Assembly: GCF_016722925.1 (NCBI RefSeq)
Contig: NZ_JAEQNC010000010.1
Span: 124,001 to 188,000, forward strand
DNA length: 64,000 nucleotides
Source: Phytoamicus setariae
GTDB taxonomy: Bacteria; Pseudomonadota; Alphaproteobacteria; Rhizobiales; Rhizobiaceae
Direction: 5' to 3'
The position numbers were made by a program, and so were the translations under genes. A model generated the notes under the pieces. The model did no database searches. It saw only the letters and a program-made list of their open reading frames with translations, and had not been told where the DNA came from. Shown here piece by piece: positions 17,538 through 25,433 of the stretch; position 1 is the stretch's first letter, and every line of letters begins with the position of its first letter.

Positions 17538-17633
17538 CGTCAACAGGCCCCAAATTTCCGAAATTGACGACGGCCCCGCATGAGGCCGCCGGATATTAGA
17601 TCCGGGCCGATGAGACCTGGCACTCTATGCGGA

Positions 17634-18668
17634 TTAGAACTCTCGCAGCCATGTGTCGGTCAGGGTAAATCCGTTGGGGTAAGGATCGGTTGGGTCCATT
17701 CCCATCTGGTTGAGGCCGGTAATCCACGCTTGGCCCGCGACGCTCGGGATGACCGCCGGATAATCGCCGACCTTGGCAAGACCTTCGATGCTGCAAATGA
17801 AACGGCTTCCAGTGATCGAGTGGTGGTGAAGTACTTCACCGGGCCGGATTTGCCCCTTTGCGTGCAACACAGCGAGCCGCGCCGAGCTTCCGGTTCCGCA
17901 AGGCGACCGGTCGCAGCGGCCAGGCGATACGATGCAGGTATTGCGCGCGATCAGCTGCCCGTTCTCCCGGCGTAGTGGCGCGGTGATCTCGGTGATGGTG
18001 ATGCCGGGCATGTCGGGATTGCCGGGATATGCGACTGGCAACTGTTCCGCCGCCGCGGCCTTGATTTTCTCACCCACTTCGCAGAGCTGCCGTGCTTCGG
18101 ACGGAGCGATATCGAACCCCAGCGATGTTCCGTCAACGACCGCGAAAGTCATGCCGCCATAAGCAATGTCGACATTGACCGTCCCTAGGCCTTCGACCTC
18201 GATCTTGGCGTCGAGATGGTAGCAGAAGGCGGGCTGGTTTACGAGTTTTACACTGGTGACCTTGCCGTCCTTGCACTCGCAATGGACGCGGATGAGGCCT
18301 GCAGGCGATTCCAGGGTGAGTTGCGTGACGGGCTCCTGCATCGGAAGGATACCGGTTTCCAGGAGGACGGTCGCGACGCACATGGTGTTCGATCCCGACA
18401 TGGCCGGGTATTCGGTAGACTCAAGGATAACGTATCCCATCGCCGCCTCGGGATTGTTCGAAGGCAGTATGATGTTCGCGTTGTGCCATGCCGCGCCCCG
18501 CGGTTCGAACAGGACCATCTTGCGGATGTCGTCCATATGGGCTTCGAGATAGAGCTTCTTGTCGAACATAGTCTGGCCGGGAACCTGGCCCACTCCGCCA
18601 ACAACGACCTTGCCCACTTCGCCTTCGGCGTGGCAATCAACCACCGAGAGGGTCTTTCTGAAACGCAT
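17634..18668 (-). CDS. Proline racemase family enzyme (Ser-Cys type; 3-hydroxyproline dehydratase or 4-hydroxyproline epimerase)
   Basis: The 344-residue protein has the whole family fold: VVDCHAEGEVGKVVVGG at the start, MSGSNTMC near residue 91, GGMTFAVVDGTSLGFDI near 171 and DRSPCGTGSSARLAVLHAKG near 254. The first catalytic position is serine instead of the cysteine found in proline racemases, while the second is cysteine. Ser/Cys members are reported to include trans-3-hydroxy-L-proline dehydratases and 4-hydroxyproline epimerases, so the exact reaction is open. A good AAGGAAGAA lies before the ATG. It shares its strand and probably its transcript with the tautomerase and the reductase-like gene. 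Confidence 0.8.
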   Translation of the reverse strand: MRFRKTLSVVDCHAEGEVGKVVVGGVGQVPGQTMFDKKLYLEAHMDDIRKMVLFEPRGAAWHNANIILPSNNPEAAMGYVILESTEYPAMSGSNTMCVATVLLETGILPMQEPVTQLTLESPAGLIRVHCECKDGKVTSVKLVNQPAFCYHLDAKIEVEGLGTVNVDIAYGGMTFAVVDGTSLGFDIAPSEARQLCEVGEKIKAAAAEQLPVAYPGNPDMPGITITEITAPLRRENGQLIARNTCIVSPGRCDRSPCGTGSSARLAVLHAKGQIRPGEVLHHHSITGSRFICSIEGLAKVGDYPAVIPSVAGQAWITGLNQMGMDPTDPYPNGFTLTDTWLREF

Positions 18669-18697
18669 GCTGTTCTTCCTTGTTCAATGAATGACGA

Positions 18698-18865
18698 TTA
18701 GACCGAGCGCGTTACGCCGCCGTCGACCTTGATGTTCTGACCTGTGATGTAACCCGCTCCGTCCGACACCTGGAACTCGATCGGGGTCACTAGCCGCGTG
18801 GCCCGCACGGCGGCCTCCGTGCCACTGCCACCTGCTGTGAAAAGCGCCACTTTTTCTGCTGACAT
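18698..18865 (-). pseudogene. Short-chain dehydrogenase remnant with internal deletion
   Basis: The 55-codon frame joins a normal SDR start, MSAEKVALFTAGGSG (cofactor loop), to a normal SDR C-terminus, SDGAGYITGQNIKVDGGVTR, through a short unrelated linker. About 190 residues including the Ser-Tyr-Lys triad are missing, yet the frame stays open. It is thus a deleted gene, not a functional enzyme. It precedes the racemase-family gene on the same strand and its old promoter may still drive that gene. Confidence 0.75.
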
Positions 18866-18982
18866 TTTCGACCTGGGTTGCTGGCAAGAAGGCGAGAAGC
18901 TCTTTATATTCGTTGACAATACCATTCGAGCGCTCACGCTTCGAACCAAAATCTCTGTCTTCCTCCAGCAGAAAAACTATCG

Positions 18983-19903
18983 ATGCCAAAAGACTTCAAA
19001 CGGCTTCCATCTCTGAACGGACTACGGGCGTTTGAGGTCGTTTCGCGACACCTCAACTTCCGCTCCGCAGCGGAAGAGCTCAATGTGACCCAGGGTGCTG
19101 TCGCCCAACAAATCCGGAATCTCGAGGCGCATCTTGGTATCCAGCTTTTCCTGCGGCTGCCGCGGACGTTGGCACTCAGCGACGCCGGCTTAGGCTATGT
19201 CGCGAATATCCGAAAAGCTTTCGAACTGATCGCCGATGCGACGGAGGCAGTCCGGCCGGAACCCCAGCACGTGACGATTAGCGTGATGCCCTCGTTTGCG
19301 GCAAAATGGCTGATTCCGAGGCTGCCTTATTTCACAAACGTTCATCCGCAAATTGAGCTTCGAATCGTCGCAAGCCGACGACTGGCCAACTTTCAGACGG
19401 ATGCTATCGACATGGCGGTACGCCTCGGCCGAGCGCCGTTCGGGCCTGGCCTGACCGCGGACCTGCTCTGCGAGCAGGTAATCGTCGCTGTTGGTAGCCC
19501 CGTTCTTGCTGAAAAGATGGGACGCCCCCTTCAGCCGAGCGATGTTCAACAGATACCGCTGCTGCACGACGATCTCGCTCTTTGGCCGCAGTACTTGGGG
19601 ATGATACTGCCCGGTGAAACGCCGCAGCCGTCCAAAAACATCCGCATCAACCACACTTCGCTGGCGATCGAAGCCGCCATCGACGGACAAGGGCTCGCCC
19701 TCGCAAGTCTTCTGTTCGTGGCGGAGGACATCGCTGCAGGGAAACTGGTCCGCTATTTCGACACCGAGCTGCGACCTGGAACGAATTATTACGTTGTCGC
19801 TCCACGGAAGCCGCGACACGCGGCTTCCGTCAATGTCGTCAGGGAATGGTTGCTCTCGAAATCGGAGCCCGAGCATAGTGACGGGTTGACCGAGGCCGAT
19901 TAA
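18983..19903 (+). CDS. LysR family regulator, GcvA type
   Basis: The 306-residue protein has an N-terminal winged helix (LPSLNGLRAFEVVSRHLNFR, then SAAEELNVTQGAVAQQIRNL) and a type 2 periplasmic-binding-like effector domain with the GcvA-like phrases SVMPSFAAKWLIPRLPYF and DMAVRLGRAPFGPGL. It is divergent from the racemase/tautomerase/reductase run and convergent with the Ldh_2 gene, so it probably controls the left part of the catabolic block. The effector is unknown; a hydroxyproline or cyclic imino acid is a reasonable guess from context. Confidence 0.87.
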   Translation: MPKDFKRLPSLNGLRAFEVVSRHLNFRSAAEELNVTQGAVAQQIRNLEAHLGIQLFLRLPRTLALSDAGLGYVANIRKAFELIADATEAVRPEPQHVTISVMPSFAAKWLIPRLPYFTNVHPQIELRIVASRRLANFQTDAIDMAVRLGRAPFGPGLTADLLCEQVIVAVGSPVLAEKMGRPLQPSDVQQIPLLHDDLALWPQYLGMILPGETPQPSKNIRINHTSLAIEAAIDGQGLALASLLFVAEDIAAGKLVRYFDTELRPGTNYYVVAPRKPRHAASVNVVREWLLSKSEPEHSDGLTEAD

Positions 19904-19941
19904 CGGATTTGTCGAGACACAGGTCGCAGACGAATCGCCTC

Positions 19942-20964
19942 TCAGCCTGCCATTGCGAGGAGCGCTTCGTGTTGCTCCTGAGACAGAGGAATTCCGTTCG
20001 ACAGGGCGAGCTCCCGTGTCCTGTAACGCCGATCCGACGGAAGACGGGTTTGCCCAGCGTCGCGTACGGTGTCGATGAGCTGCCTCACCCTGCGTTCGAA
20101 CGCCCCGTTGCCGCCTCGCTGCGGATCGATTGCAATAATTACCTGGCCTGTTCTGGGAGATTCGGCGCCTGGGTGGCTCGAAAAATCCACCTCTGAAGAG
20201 AACAGTCCGCCCGTGAGGCCTGATGCCAGGATTTCGACCATCAAGCTGATCGCCGCGCCTTTGTGACCGCCGAAGGGCAGCAAAGCGCCGCCTGAGAGTA
20301 TTGCACTGGGATCGGCAGACAGATTGCCAGACGCGTCGATTCCGCTTTCCGGAGGAATTTGGTGCCCCGACTTCGCCGCGATCCGCAGATCGCCGTTGGA
20401 GATCGAGCTGGTGGCGAAATCGAAAATCATGGGGTGCGCATCGGCGACAGGGGTCGCGAACGCGATGGGATTGGTGCCAAACACGGGGCGGCGGCCTCCA
20501 TAGGGAGCGACGCAGGCAAGCCCAGTCACCATCGACAAGGCGATCAACCCCTTGTCTGCGAGGGGCTCCAGGTCCGGCCAAAGCGCACTGAAATGATGCG
20601 AATTCCGGATGGCAACGACTGCGACTCCTTGTTCGGATACCATTTTAAAAACCTGAGGAAGCGAGTCTTGCCATGCAGGTTGGGCGAAGCCGTTCTGAGC
20701 GTCAACTCGCAGGAATGCTGCCCCGGCTATTTCTGTCGTTGCCTTGGCGCACCCGTCTACCCATCCTGACTTCAAAGTCGCCACATAGCCCGGCATCCTG
20801 AAAATTCCGTGACTCAAGCTGCCATCCCTCTCGCACCAGGCGCAATTGGCCGCGAGGATGCCAGCACTATCCCGGGACACGCCATTGCGGATGAAAATCC
20901 GGGTAAGAAGATCAGTCAGATCGCTGACCGGGAGAAATATGTTCGTCGATCCATTGGTGCTCAT
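19942..20964 (-). CDS. Ldh_2 family reductase, probable delta1-piperideine-2-carboxylate/delta1-pyrroline-2-carboxylate reductase
   Basis: The 340-residue protein (start MSTNGSTNIF; a second ATG at 20988 is possible) belongs to the malate/L-sulfolactate/DpkA oxidoreductase family: LAANCAWCERDGSLSHGIFR, RNSHHFSALWPDLEPLADKG and GLACVAPYGGRRPVFGTNPI are diagnostic. In DpkA relatives these residues bind NADPH and reduce the cyclic imines made from D-lysine and D-proline to L-pipecolate and L-proline. The surrounding flavin amino acid oxidases and the pipecolate-like genes make that assignment likely. Its end lies 38 bases from the LysR stop, convergent. Confidence 0.75.
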   Translation of the reverse strand: MSTNGSTNIFLPVSDLTDLLTRIFIRNGVSRDSAGILAANCAWCERDGSLSHGIFRMPGYVATLKSGWVDGCAKATTEIAGAAFLRVDAQNGFAQPAWQDSLPQVFKMVSEQGVAVVAIRNSHHFSALWPDLEPLADKGLIALSMVTGLACVAPYGGRRPVFGTNPIAFATPVADAHPMIFDFATSSISNGDLRIAAKSGHQIPPESGIDASGNLSADPSAILSGGALLPFGGHKGAAISLMVEILASGLTGGLFSSEVDFSSHPGAESPRTGQVIIAIDPQRGGNGAFERRVRQLIDTVRDAGQTRLPSDRRYRTRELALSNGIPLSQEQHEALLAMAG

Positions 20965-21151
20965 ATGTGGCTCATTCGATTTGTTCATTCTGCAGTCGAC
21001 GGCGATCGTAACGGTACATCCGTCGTGTAGTTTCTGTCATGAAGTTGATGAAATTGTCTCGGAACTGGCGGGTGCGCTTGCCCTCCAATTCTCCCATTGC
21101 CGCTCACTTTTTCGACATTCCGGACGTATTCCATAGCTCGTTACGTACACG

Positions 21152-21264
21152 CTGTTCGACAGAATGCCAGTCACAAAATCTATCGACCAAGCGCAATTTT
21201 ACTGCATTGACCTTGTCGATCCGCTGTCGACATATATGGCGCAGTCGACAACTGTTCGACAGAA
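21152..21264. promoter_or_regulatory. Paired CTGTTCGACAGAA operator-like sites
   Basis: The 13-mer CTGTTCGACAGAA occurs at 21152-21164 and again, identically, at 21252-21264, exactly 100 bases apart; its core CTGT-TCG-ACAG is an inverted repeat. A perfect palindrome TGTCGACA lies between them at 21225-21232, and further GTCGAC words occur at 21244-21249 and about 20995. The cluster sits in the divergent gap between the reductase at 20964 and the importer operon starting at 21336, so it is a likely regulator landing zone, possibly for a GntR- or LysR-type protein. Confidence 0.5.
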
Positions 21265-21335
21265 ACCGGAGGAAAGATCGGCGTGAAGCCGACCTCGGAA
21301 CAGCGTCTGAATGGCGCGCAAAAAGAGGAATGACC

Positions 21336-22166
21336 ATGTTCTCAAAATTGATCTCGTCCGCTCTGCGGACGCTGCCTGCTGCTGCTCTAATGCTTGGTCT
21401 CGCTGGGACCGCACAGGCTCAGACAGCAGAAGGCTATTGGCAGGGAGTGCAGAAGGCCGGGGTCTTGCGTTGCGGCGCTGCGGTCGCTCCTCCCTACCTG
21501 ATGCGCGATCCGGCATCCGGCGAATACTCCGGCTTCTTCGCGGACCTTTGCCGCGAGTTCGGCGATGTGCTCGAAGTGAAGACGGAATTCGTCGACACGA
21601 CCTGGGATAACATCGTCGCAGGACTCCAGGCAGGCAAATGGGACCTCTCGCTCGCCCTCAATCGGACGCCGACCCGCGCGATGGCGGTGCAGTTCTCGAT
21701 CGCAGCGTTCGAATATCAGGTCTCGCTCGTCTATAACAAAAACAATCCGAAGCTTCCGGCCGGCGCGAAGGCGGTCTCCGACATCGACCTGGACGGCGTA
21801 ACCATCGCTGTGATGTCCGGTTCGGCTCAGGACAAGTCGATTTCCGCTGTCGTCAAGAAGGCGCAGATCATGCGGCTGCCGACAAGCGATGAGACCCGTC
21901 TAGCGCTTACGTCCAAGCGCGCCGACATTCTGGTAGACGCCTCGGACAGCAATCAGTTGTTCACCCAGGCCAACCCGGACTGGGCGGTCGCTCTCAATCC
22001 GCAGCCCGCACTGGCCAAACAGGGCGTCGCATTCGGCTTGCCTCAGCAACTCTCGGCCGCAGACAAGGAGGTCGTAGATATTTTCCTCGAAGAACGCGTT
22101 GCTACAGGCCACGTCGAGGATCTAATCCGCAAAGCGGTCGACGAAACACTGAAAACGACTAACTGA
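21336..22166 (+). CDS. Amino acid ABC transporter, periplasmic binding protein
   Basis: The 276-residue protein has a signal peptide (MFSKLISSALRTLPAAAL...GTAQAQ) and a SBP_bac_3 domain with GVLRCGAAVAPPYLMRDPAS, GFFADLCREFGDVL and WDNIVAGLQAGKWDLSLALN. The ATG at 21336 is spaced correctly from AGAGGAA, better than the one two codons earlier. It leads an importer operon followed by the ATPase and two permeases, and is separated from them by a hairpin that would let the binding protein be made in excess. The substrate is probably a cyclic or basic amino acid processed by the downstream enzymes; this is inference. Confidence 0.9.
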   Translation: MFSKLISSALRTLPAAALMLGLAGTAQAQTAEGYWQGVQKAGVLRCGAAVAPPYLMRDPASGEYSGFFADLCREFGDVLEVKTEFVDTTWDNIVAGLQAGKWDLSLALNRTPTRAMAVQFSIAAFEYQVSLVYNKNNPKLPAGAKAVSDIDLDGVTIAVMSGSAQDKSISAVVKKAQIMRLPTSDETRLALTSKRADILVDASDSNQLFTQANPDWAVALNPQPALAKQGVAFGLPQQLSAADKEVVDIFLEERVATGHVEDLIRKAVDETLKTTN

Positions 22167-22174
22167 TTTTCGAG

Positions 22175-22200
22175 TGGGTCGCTCAAAGCGACCCATCTTT
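22175..22200 (+). terminator. Intra-operon hairpin, partial terminator
   Basis: TGGGTCGCT (22175-22183) pairs perfectly with AGCGACCCA (22187-22195) over a three-base loop and is followed by TCTTTT. Such attenuating hairpins between a binding-protein gene and its ATPase commonly protect the upstream message or cut read-through. Confidence 0.7.
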
Positions 22201-22234
22201 TCCAAGCAATTTTAGAACGCCAGAGGATCGCGCC

Positions 22235-23011
22235 ATGTCGTCGCCATCAACGACCCCGCTTGTCAAAATGGAAGGCCTGCACAAGAGTTACGGCAACGGA
22301 GCCGTGAAGGTCCTTCAGGGCCTTGACATCGAGATGAAGCCGGGCGACCGCGTCGTGGTCATCGGCCCGAGCGGTGGCGGAAAGTCGACCCTGCTCAGGG
22401 TTCTTATGGGTCTCGAAAAGATTGACCAGGGTTCGATCAGCTTTGGCGGCAAGCCCTATATCTCGGCCGAAGGTGGCAAGACCCACATCGACTCCAAGGT
22501 CCGCCGATCCATCGGAATGGTCTTTCAGCACTACACGTTGTTCCCCCATCGGGACGTGATCGGAAACCTGATCCTCGCCCCTGTGAAGGTCAGGGGTGAA
22601 AACAAGGCAGAAGCGCGGGAACGTGCAATGGCTCTGCTGTCCCGCTTTGGGCTGGCGCATAAAGCGAACGCCTATCCGGCTCAGCTCAGCGGCGGGCAGA
22701 AGCAACGCGTCGCAATCGCGAGAGCCTTGATGCTCGATCCGAAACTCATGCTCTTCGACGAGGTCACGAGCGCCCTGGACCCGGAACTCGTGGCAGAGGT
22801 CGAGCAGGTCATCCTACAGCTTGCGAAGCAGGATCTGCCGATGGTCATCGTGACCCACGACATGTGGTTCGCAAGGAACATCGCGTCCCGCGTCATATTC
22901 TGCGCAGGGGGCGTGGTCGTCGAGGATGGCCCGCCGGACCAGGTCCTGGGTTCACCGAAAGAAGAGCGTACTCGCGAATTCATCGAACGCGTGTTCCATA
23001 TAAAGCACTGA
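22235..23011 (+). CDS. Amino acid ABC transporter, ATP-binding protein
   Basis: The 258-residue protein is a GlnQ/HisP-type ATPase. It has Walker A GPSGGGKST near residue 44, the Q-loop GMVFQHYTLFPH, the signature LSGGQKQRVAIARAL near 150, Walker B KLMLFDEVTSALD with Val in place of the usual Pro of DEPTS, and the switch histidine in VIVTHDMWFA. It is the second gene of the importer operon and energises the two permeases that follow. The D-E-V substitution is a common variant of this subfamily and not a defect. Confidence 0.92.
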   Translation: MSSPSTTPLVKMEGLHKSYGNGAVKVLQGLDIEMKPGDRVVVIGPSGGGKSTLLRVLMGLEKIDQGSISFGGKPYISAEGGKTHIDSKVRRSIGMVFQHYTLFPHRDVIGNLILAPVKVRGENKAEARERAMALLSRFGLAHKANAYPAQLSGGQKQRVAIARALMLDPKLMLFDEVTSALDPELVAEVEQVILQLAKQDLPMVIVTHDMWFARNIASRVIFCAGGVVVEDGPPDQVLGSPKEERTREFIERVFHIKH

Positions 23012-23025
23012 TCGGAGACCGCGTT

Positions 23026-23694
23026 ATGGACTACACCTTCGACTTCAGTTCCGTCTTCCGCAACTTCGGTCCCCTTTGGGATGGGCTGGTGGTCACGCTG
23101 GCGCTGACATTGGCCTCGAACATCGTAGGCCTCACGCTTGGCTTCGTCCTCGCACTCCTGGCGATGAGCCGCTGGGCGGTCGTGCGCCTCCCGTTCGTTC
23201 TGTTCATCGAATTTTTCCGGTGCACGCCCGCCATCGTCCAGATCGTATGGTTCTTTTACTGCGTGCCGATGCTCTTCGACGTCTTCCTCGGCCCCATGAC
23301 GATGGGCATCATGGCTCTCGGCCTAAACCTGGCGGCATTCAACGCCGAGGCATACCGGGCTTCCATCCAAGGCGTTCCGAACGAACAGCTCGACGCGGCA
23401 GTCGCGCTTGGGCTGAATCCGTTCCAGCGGATCGCCTATATCGTCCTGCCTACCGCAGTCCGCAATTCGGTGCCTGTGCTGCTTACAAACGGCATCAGCA
23501 CTTTCCAACAAAGCGCGCTGGTGGCCATCGTCGCGATTCAGGACCTGATGTACCAGGGCAAAATGCTCGCTACCGAGACCTACCGCCCTATCGAGACCTT
23601 CACGATCGTCGCGCTGATCTACTTCGCGGTTTCCTTTCCGGTCTCGCAGATCGTCGGATACCTGGAACGGCGGCGTGAAGTGATGGCGAGCTGA
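23026..23694 (+). CDS. Amino acid ABC transporter, permease
   Basis: The 222-residue protein has about five transmembrane helices and the HisMQ-type coupling region: FIEFFRCTPAIVQIVWFFYC near residue 65, then AYRASIQGVPNEQLDAAVAL with the EAA-loop glycine, and GLNPFQRIAYIVLPTAVRNS. The ATG at 23026 follows GGAGACCGCGTT; the longer open frame upstream is inside the ATPase gene. It pairs with the permease 13 bases downstream to form the heterodimeric channel. Confidence 0.9.
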   Translation: MDYTFDFSSVFRNFGPLWDGLVVTLALTLASNIVGLTLGFVLALLAMSRWAVVRLPFVLFIEFFRCTPAIVQIVWFFYCVPMLFDVFLGPMTMGIMALGLNLAAFNAEAYRASIQGVPNEQLDAAVALGLNPFQRIAYIVLPTAVRNSVPVLLTNGISTFQQSALVAIVAIQDLMYQGKMLATETYRPIETFTIVALIYFAVSFPVSQIVGYLERRREVMAS

Positions 23695-23707
23695 AGAGGA
23701 AAGATTC

Positions 23708-24373
23708 ATGACGTACAATTTCGCCATCGTCCTCAAGTTTCAGCACGCATTGTTGCTCGGACTATGGATGACTATCCAACTGACTATCGTCTGTGTCGCG
23801 ATCGGCTGCGTGCTCGGCTTCCTCCTGTCCCTTGCCAGGACTTCCAAGAACGCTGCGCTGCGTGGCGTTTCAGGAGTATATGTTGAGTTCTTCCGCGGCA
23901 CACCCGTCCTCATTCAACTCTTTTGGGTTTTCTTCTGCCTGCCGCTGATTCTGGGCGCAGAGCTGTCGAATTTCGCCTCGGGAGTCATCGCCCTAAGTCT
24001 TTACATGGGGGCCATTACCTCCGAAACATTCAGGGCATCGCTTAAGTCTGTCGGCAGCGAGCAGATTGACGCCTGTGTCGCACTTGGCCTGTCCCCATGG
24101 GTCAGGACAACGAGTGTCATCCTGCCGCAAGCGGTGCTCCGCGCAGCGCCGACTCTGCTTTCAAACGTGGTTTCTCTTTTCAAAGAGTCAGCGCTTGTCT
24201 CGGCTGTCGGTATGGCCGACCTGATGTTCGTCGGCCAGAATATTTCAAACAACACCGCCCGGCCCGTCGAGGTCCTGACCGTCGTGGCGTTGATCTACTT
24301 CGTCATTGCGTTCCCGCTCACCCGGTTGGTCGCCGTGATCGAAAGACGCATCCTCACGCGGTTGGCTGTCTGA
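23708..24373 (+). CDS. Amino acid ABC transporter, second permease
   Basis: The 221-residue protein is the partner of the preceding permease, with matching architecture: YVEFFRGTPVLIQLFWVFFC near residue 60, TFRASLKSVGSEQIDACVAL near 110 and the EAA-loop phrase ALGLSPWVRTTSVILPQAVL. GAGGAAAG precedes the ATG. It ends 29 bases before the DapA-family gene, so transport and first-step metabolism genes are transcribed together. Confidence 0.9.
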   Translation: MTYNFAIVLKFQHALLLGLWMTIQLTIVCVAIGCVLGFLLSLARTSKNAALRGVSGVYVEFFRGTPVLIQLFWVFFCLPLILGAELSNFASGVIALSLYMGAITSETFRASLKSVGSEQIDACVALGLSPWVRTTSVILPQAVLRAAPTLLSNVVSLFKESALVSAVGMADLMFVGQNISNNTARPVEVLTVVALIYFVIAFPLTRLVAVIERRILTRLAV

Positions 24374-24402
24374 AGTAACAACTCAAAGCAAGGAGAAAGA
24401 CA

Positions 24403-25278
24403 ATGAAGCTCAGGGGAGTAATGCCCGCACTCGTCACGCCTTTCGATACCCACGGCAAGATCGATTTCGCGGCGTTCGAGAAGTTGCTGACCAAGCTCCG
24501 CGCCGATGGCGTGACGGGTTGGGTACCTTGCGGCTCGACCGGCGAATACAACGCCCTTACTGCCGACGAGCGCGCATCCGTCCTGAAATTCGTCAAAGAC
24601 TTCGCGAACAAGGACGAGTTGCTCATCGCAGGCACCAATGCCGGATCGACCTGGGAAGTCATTGAGCACACACGAAGGGCACGTGAGATCGGCTACGACA
24701 CCGTCCTGCTTTCCGCTCCGTTCTATGCAACACCGGCCCCGAACGAGCTGATCGCCCATTATCAGTCCGTTCTTGACGCGGTGGACGTCAACATCGTGCT
24801 TTACAACTATCCGCCGAAGGTGGGTGTGGAAGTGGGTCTCGAAGTCCTCGATGCCTTTGTCGGCAACCCGCGCATCCTCGGCATCAAGGAGTCTTCCGGC
24901 AACCTGCTGCGCCCGATCGAAATCCGCTCGCGCTACGGCGATCGCTACCAGGTCACCAACGGCTCCGACGACCAGACGCTGGACTTCTACCTGTGGGGTG
25001 CGACCTCCTGGATTTGCGGTCCCGCCAACTGCATGGCGAAGGCCTGCGTCGATCTCGTCAATACGATCGAAGCCGGCGATTGGCTGAAGGCCCGTGACAA
25101 AATGCAGGTCATTTTCAAAGCCATGGCGAGCCTCGAGAGCGGCAAGTTCGTGCAGAAAGTTAAATACGGCTGCGAAATGGCAGGCATCCCGGTCGGTGCA
25201 GGCCGCAAGCCGCTTCTCGAATTGACACCGGAAGAAAAGAAGTCGTTCGCCGAGGCGATGGCGCCCGTGATCAGTTGA
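24403..25278 (+). CDS. DapA (dihydrodipicolinate synthase) family lyase/deaminase
   Basis: The 291-residue TIM-barrel protein begins MKLRGVMPALVTPFDTHGKI and carries the aldol-site phrase VPCGSTGEYNAL near residue 43, VLYNYPPKVGVEVG with the family tyrosine near 128, and the Schiff-base lysine in LGIKESSGN near 158. True DapA for lysine synthesis is normally elsewhere; in importer/racemase/FAD-oxidase clusters this family usually supplies delta1-pyrroline-4-hydroxy-2-carboxylate deaminase of the hydroxyproline pathway or a related 2-keto acid aldolase. The context supports that class but does not fix the substrate. Confidence 0.8.
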   Translation: MKLRGVMPALVTPFDTHGKIDFAAFEKLLTKLRADGVTGWVPCGSTGEYNALTADERASVLKFVKDFANKDELLIAGTNAGSTWEVIEHTRRAREIGYDTVLLSAPFYATPAPNELIAHYQSVLDAVDVNIVLYNYPPKVGVEVGLEVLDAFVGNPRILGIKESSGNLLRPIEIRSRYGDRYQVTNGSDDQTLDFYLWGATSWICGPANCMAKACVDLVNTIEAGDWLKARDKMQVIFKAMASLESGKFVQKVKYGCEMAGIPVGAGRKPLLELTPEEKKSFAEAMAPVIS

Positions 25279-25288
25279 TTGACAGTGG

Positions 25289-25315
25289 CCGGGGACGACT
25301 GCGATCCGTCCCCGG
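25289..25315 (+). terminator. GC-rich hairpin after the DapA-family gene
   Basis: CCGGGGACG (25289-25297) pairs with CGTCCCCGG (25307-25315). There is no T tract, so it may serve as an mRNA-stabilising or Rho-associated structure and not as an intrinsic terminator. Confidence 0.5.
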
Positions 25316-25320
25316 GGCAC

Positions 25321-25410
25321 TTCAGCGGCTTCTATCAGATGGGCATGGACCCGACCGACCCGTACCAAGAAGGGTTCATCGTTGCTGACACCTGGTTGCC
25401 GTCCCTCTGA
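25321..25410 (+). pseudogene. C-terminal fragment of a third proline racemase family gene
   Basis: The frame FYQMGMDPTDPYQEGF followed by IVADTWLPSL and a stop matches the last ~25 residues of the complete enzyme at 17634-18668 (NQMGMDPTDPYPNGFTLTDT). The rest of the gene is missing; the preceding sequence is the hairpin after the DapA-family gene. It shows that another racemase-type gene once stood here, and that rearrangement joined the DapA-family gene to its tail. It lies just before the FAD oxidoreductase gene. Confidence 0.8.
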
Positions 25411-25433
25411 GAGGGTTCTGAAAGGCTGCGAAA

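Noticed and set aside
19190-20581. 463-codon minus-strand frame across the LysR/Ldh_2 junction
   Set aside because: It runs antisense to the LysR gene and out of frame in the Ldh_2 gene, both of which have clear family motifs.
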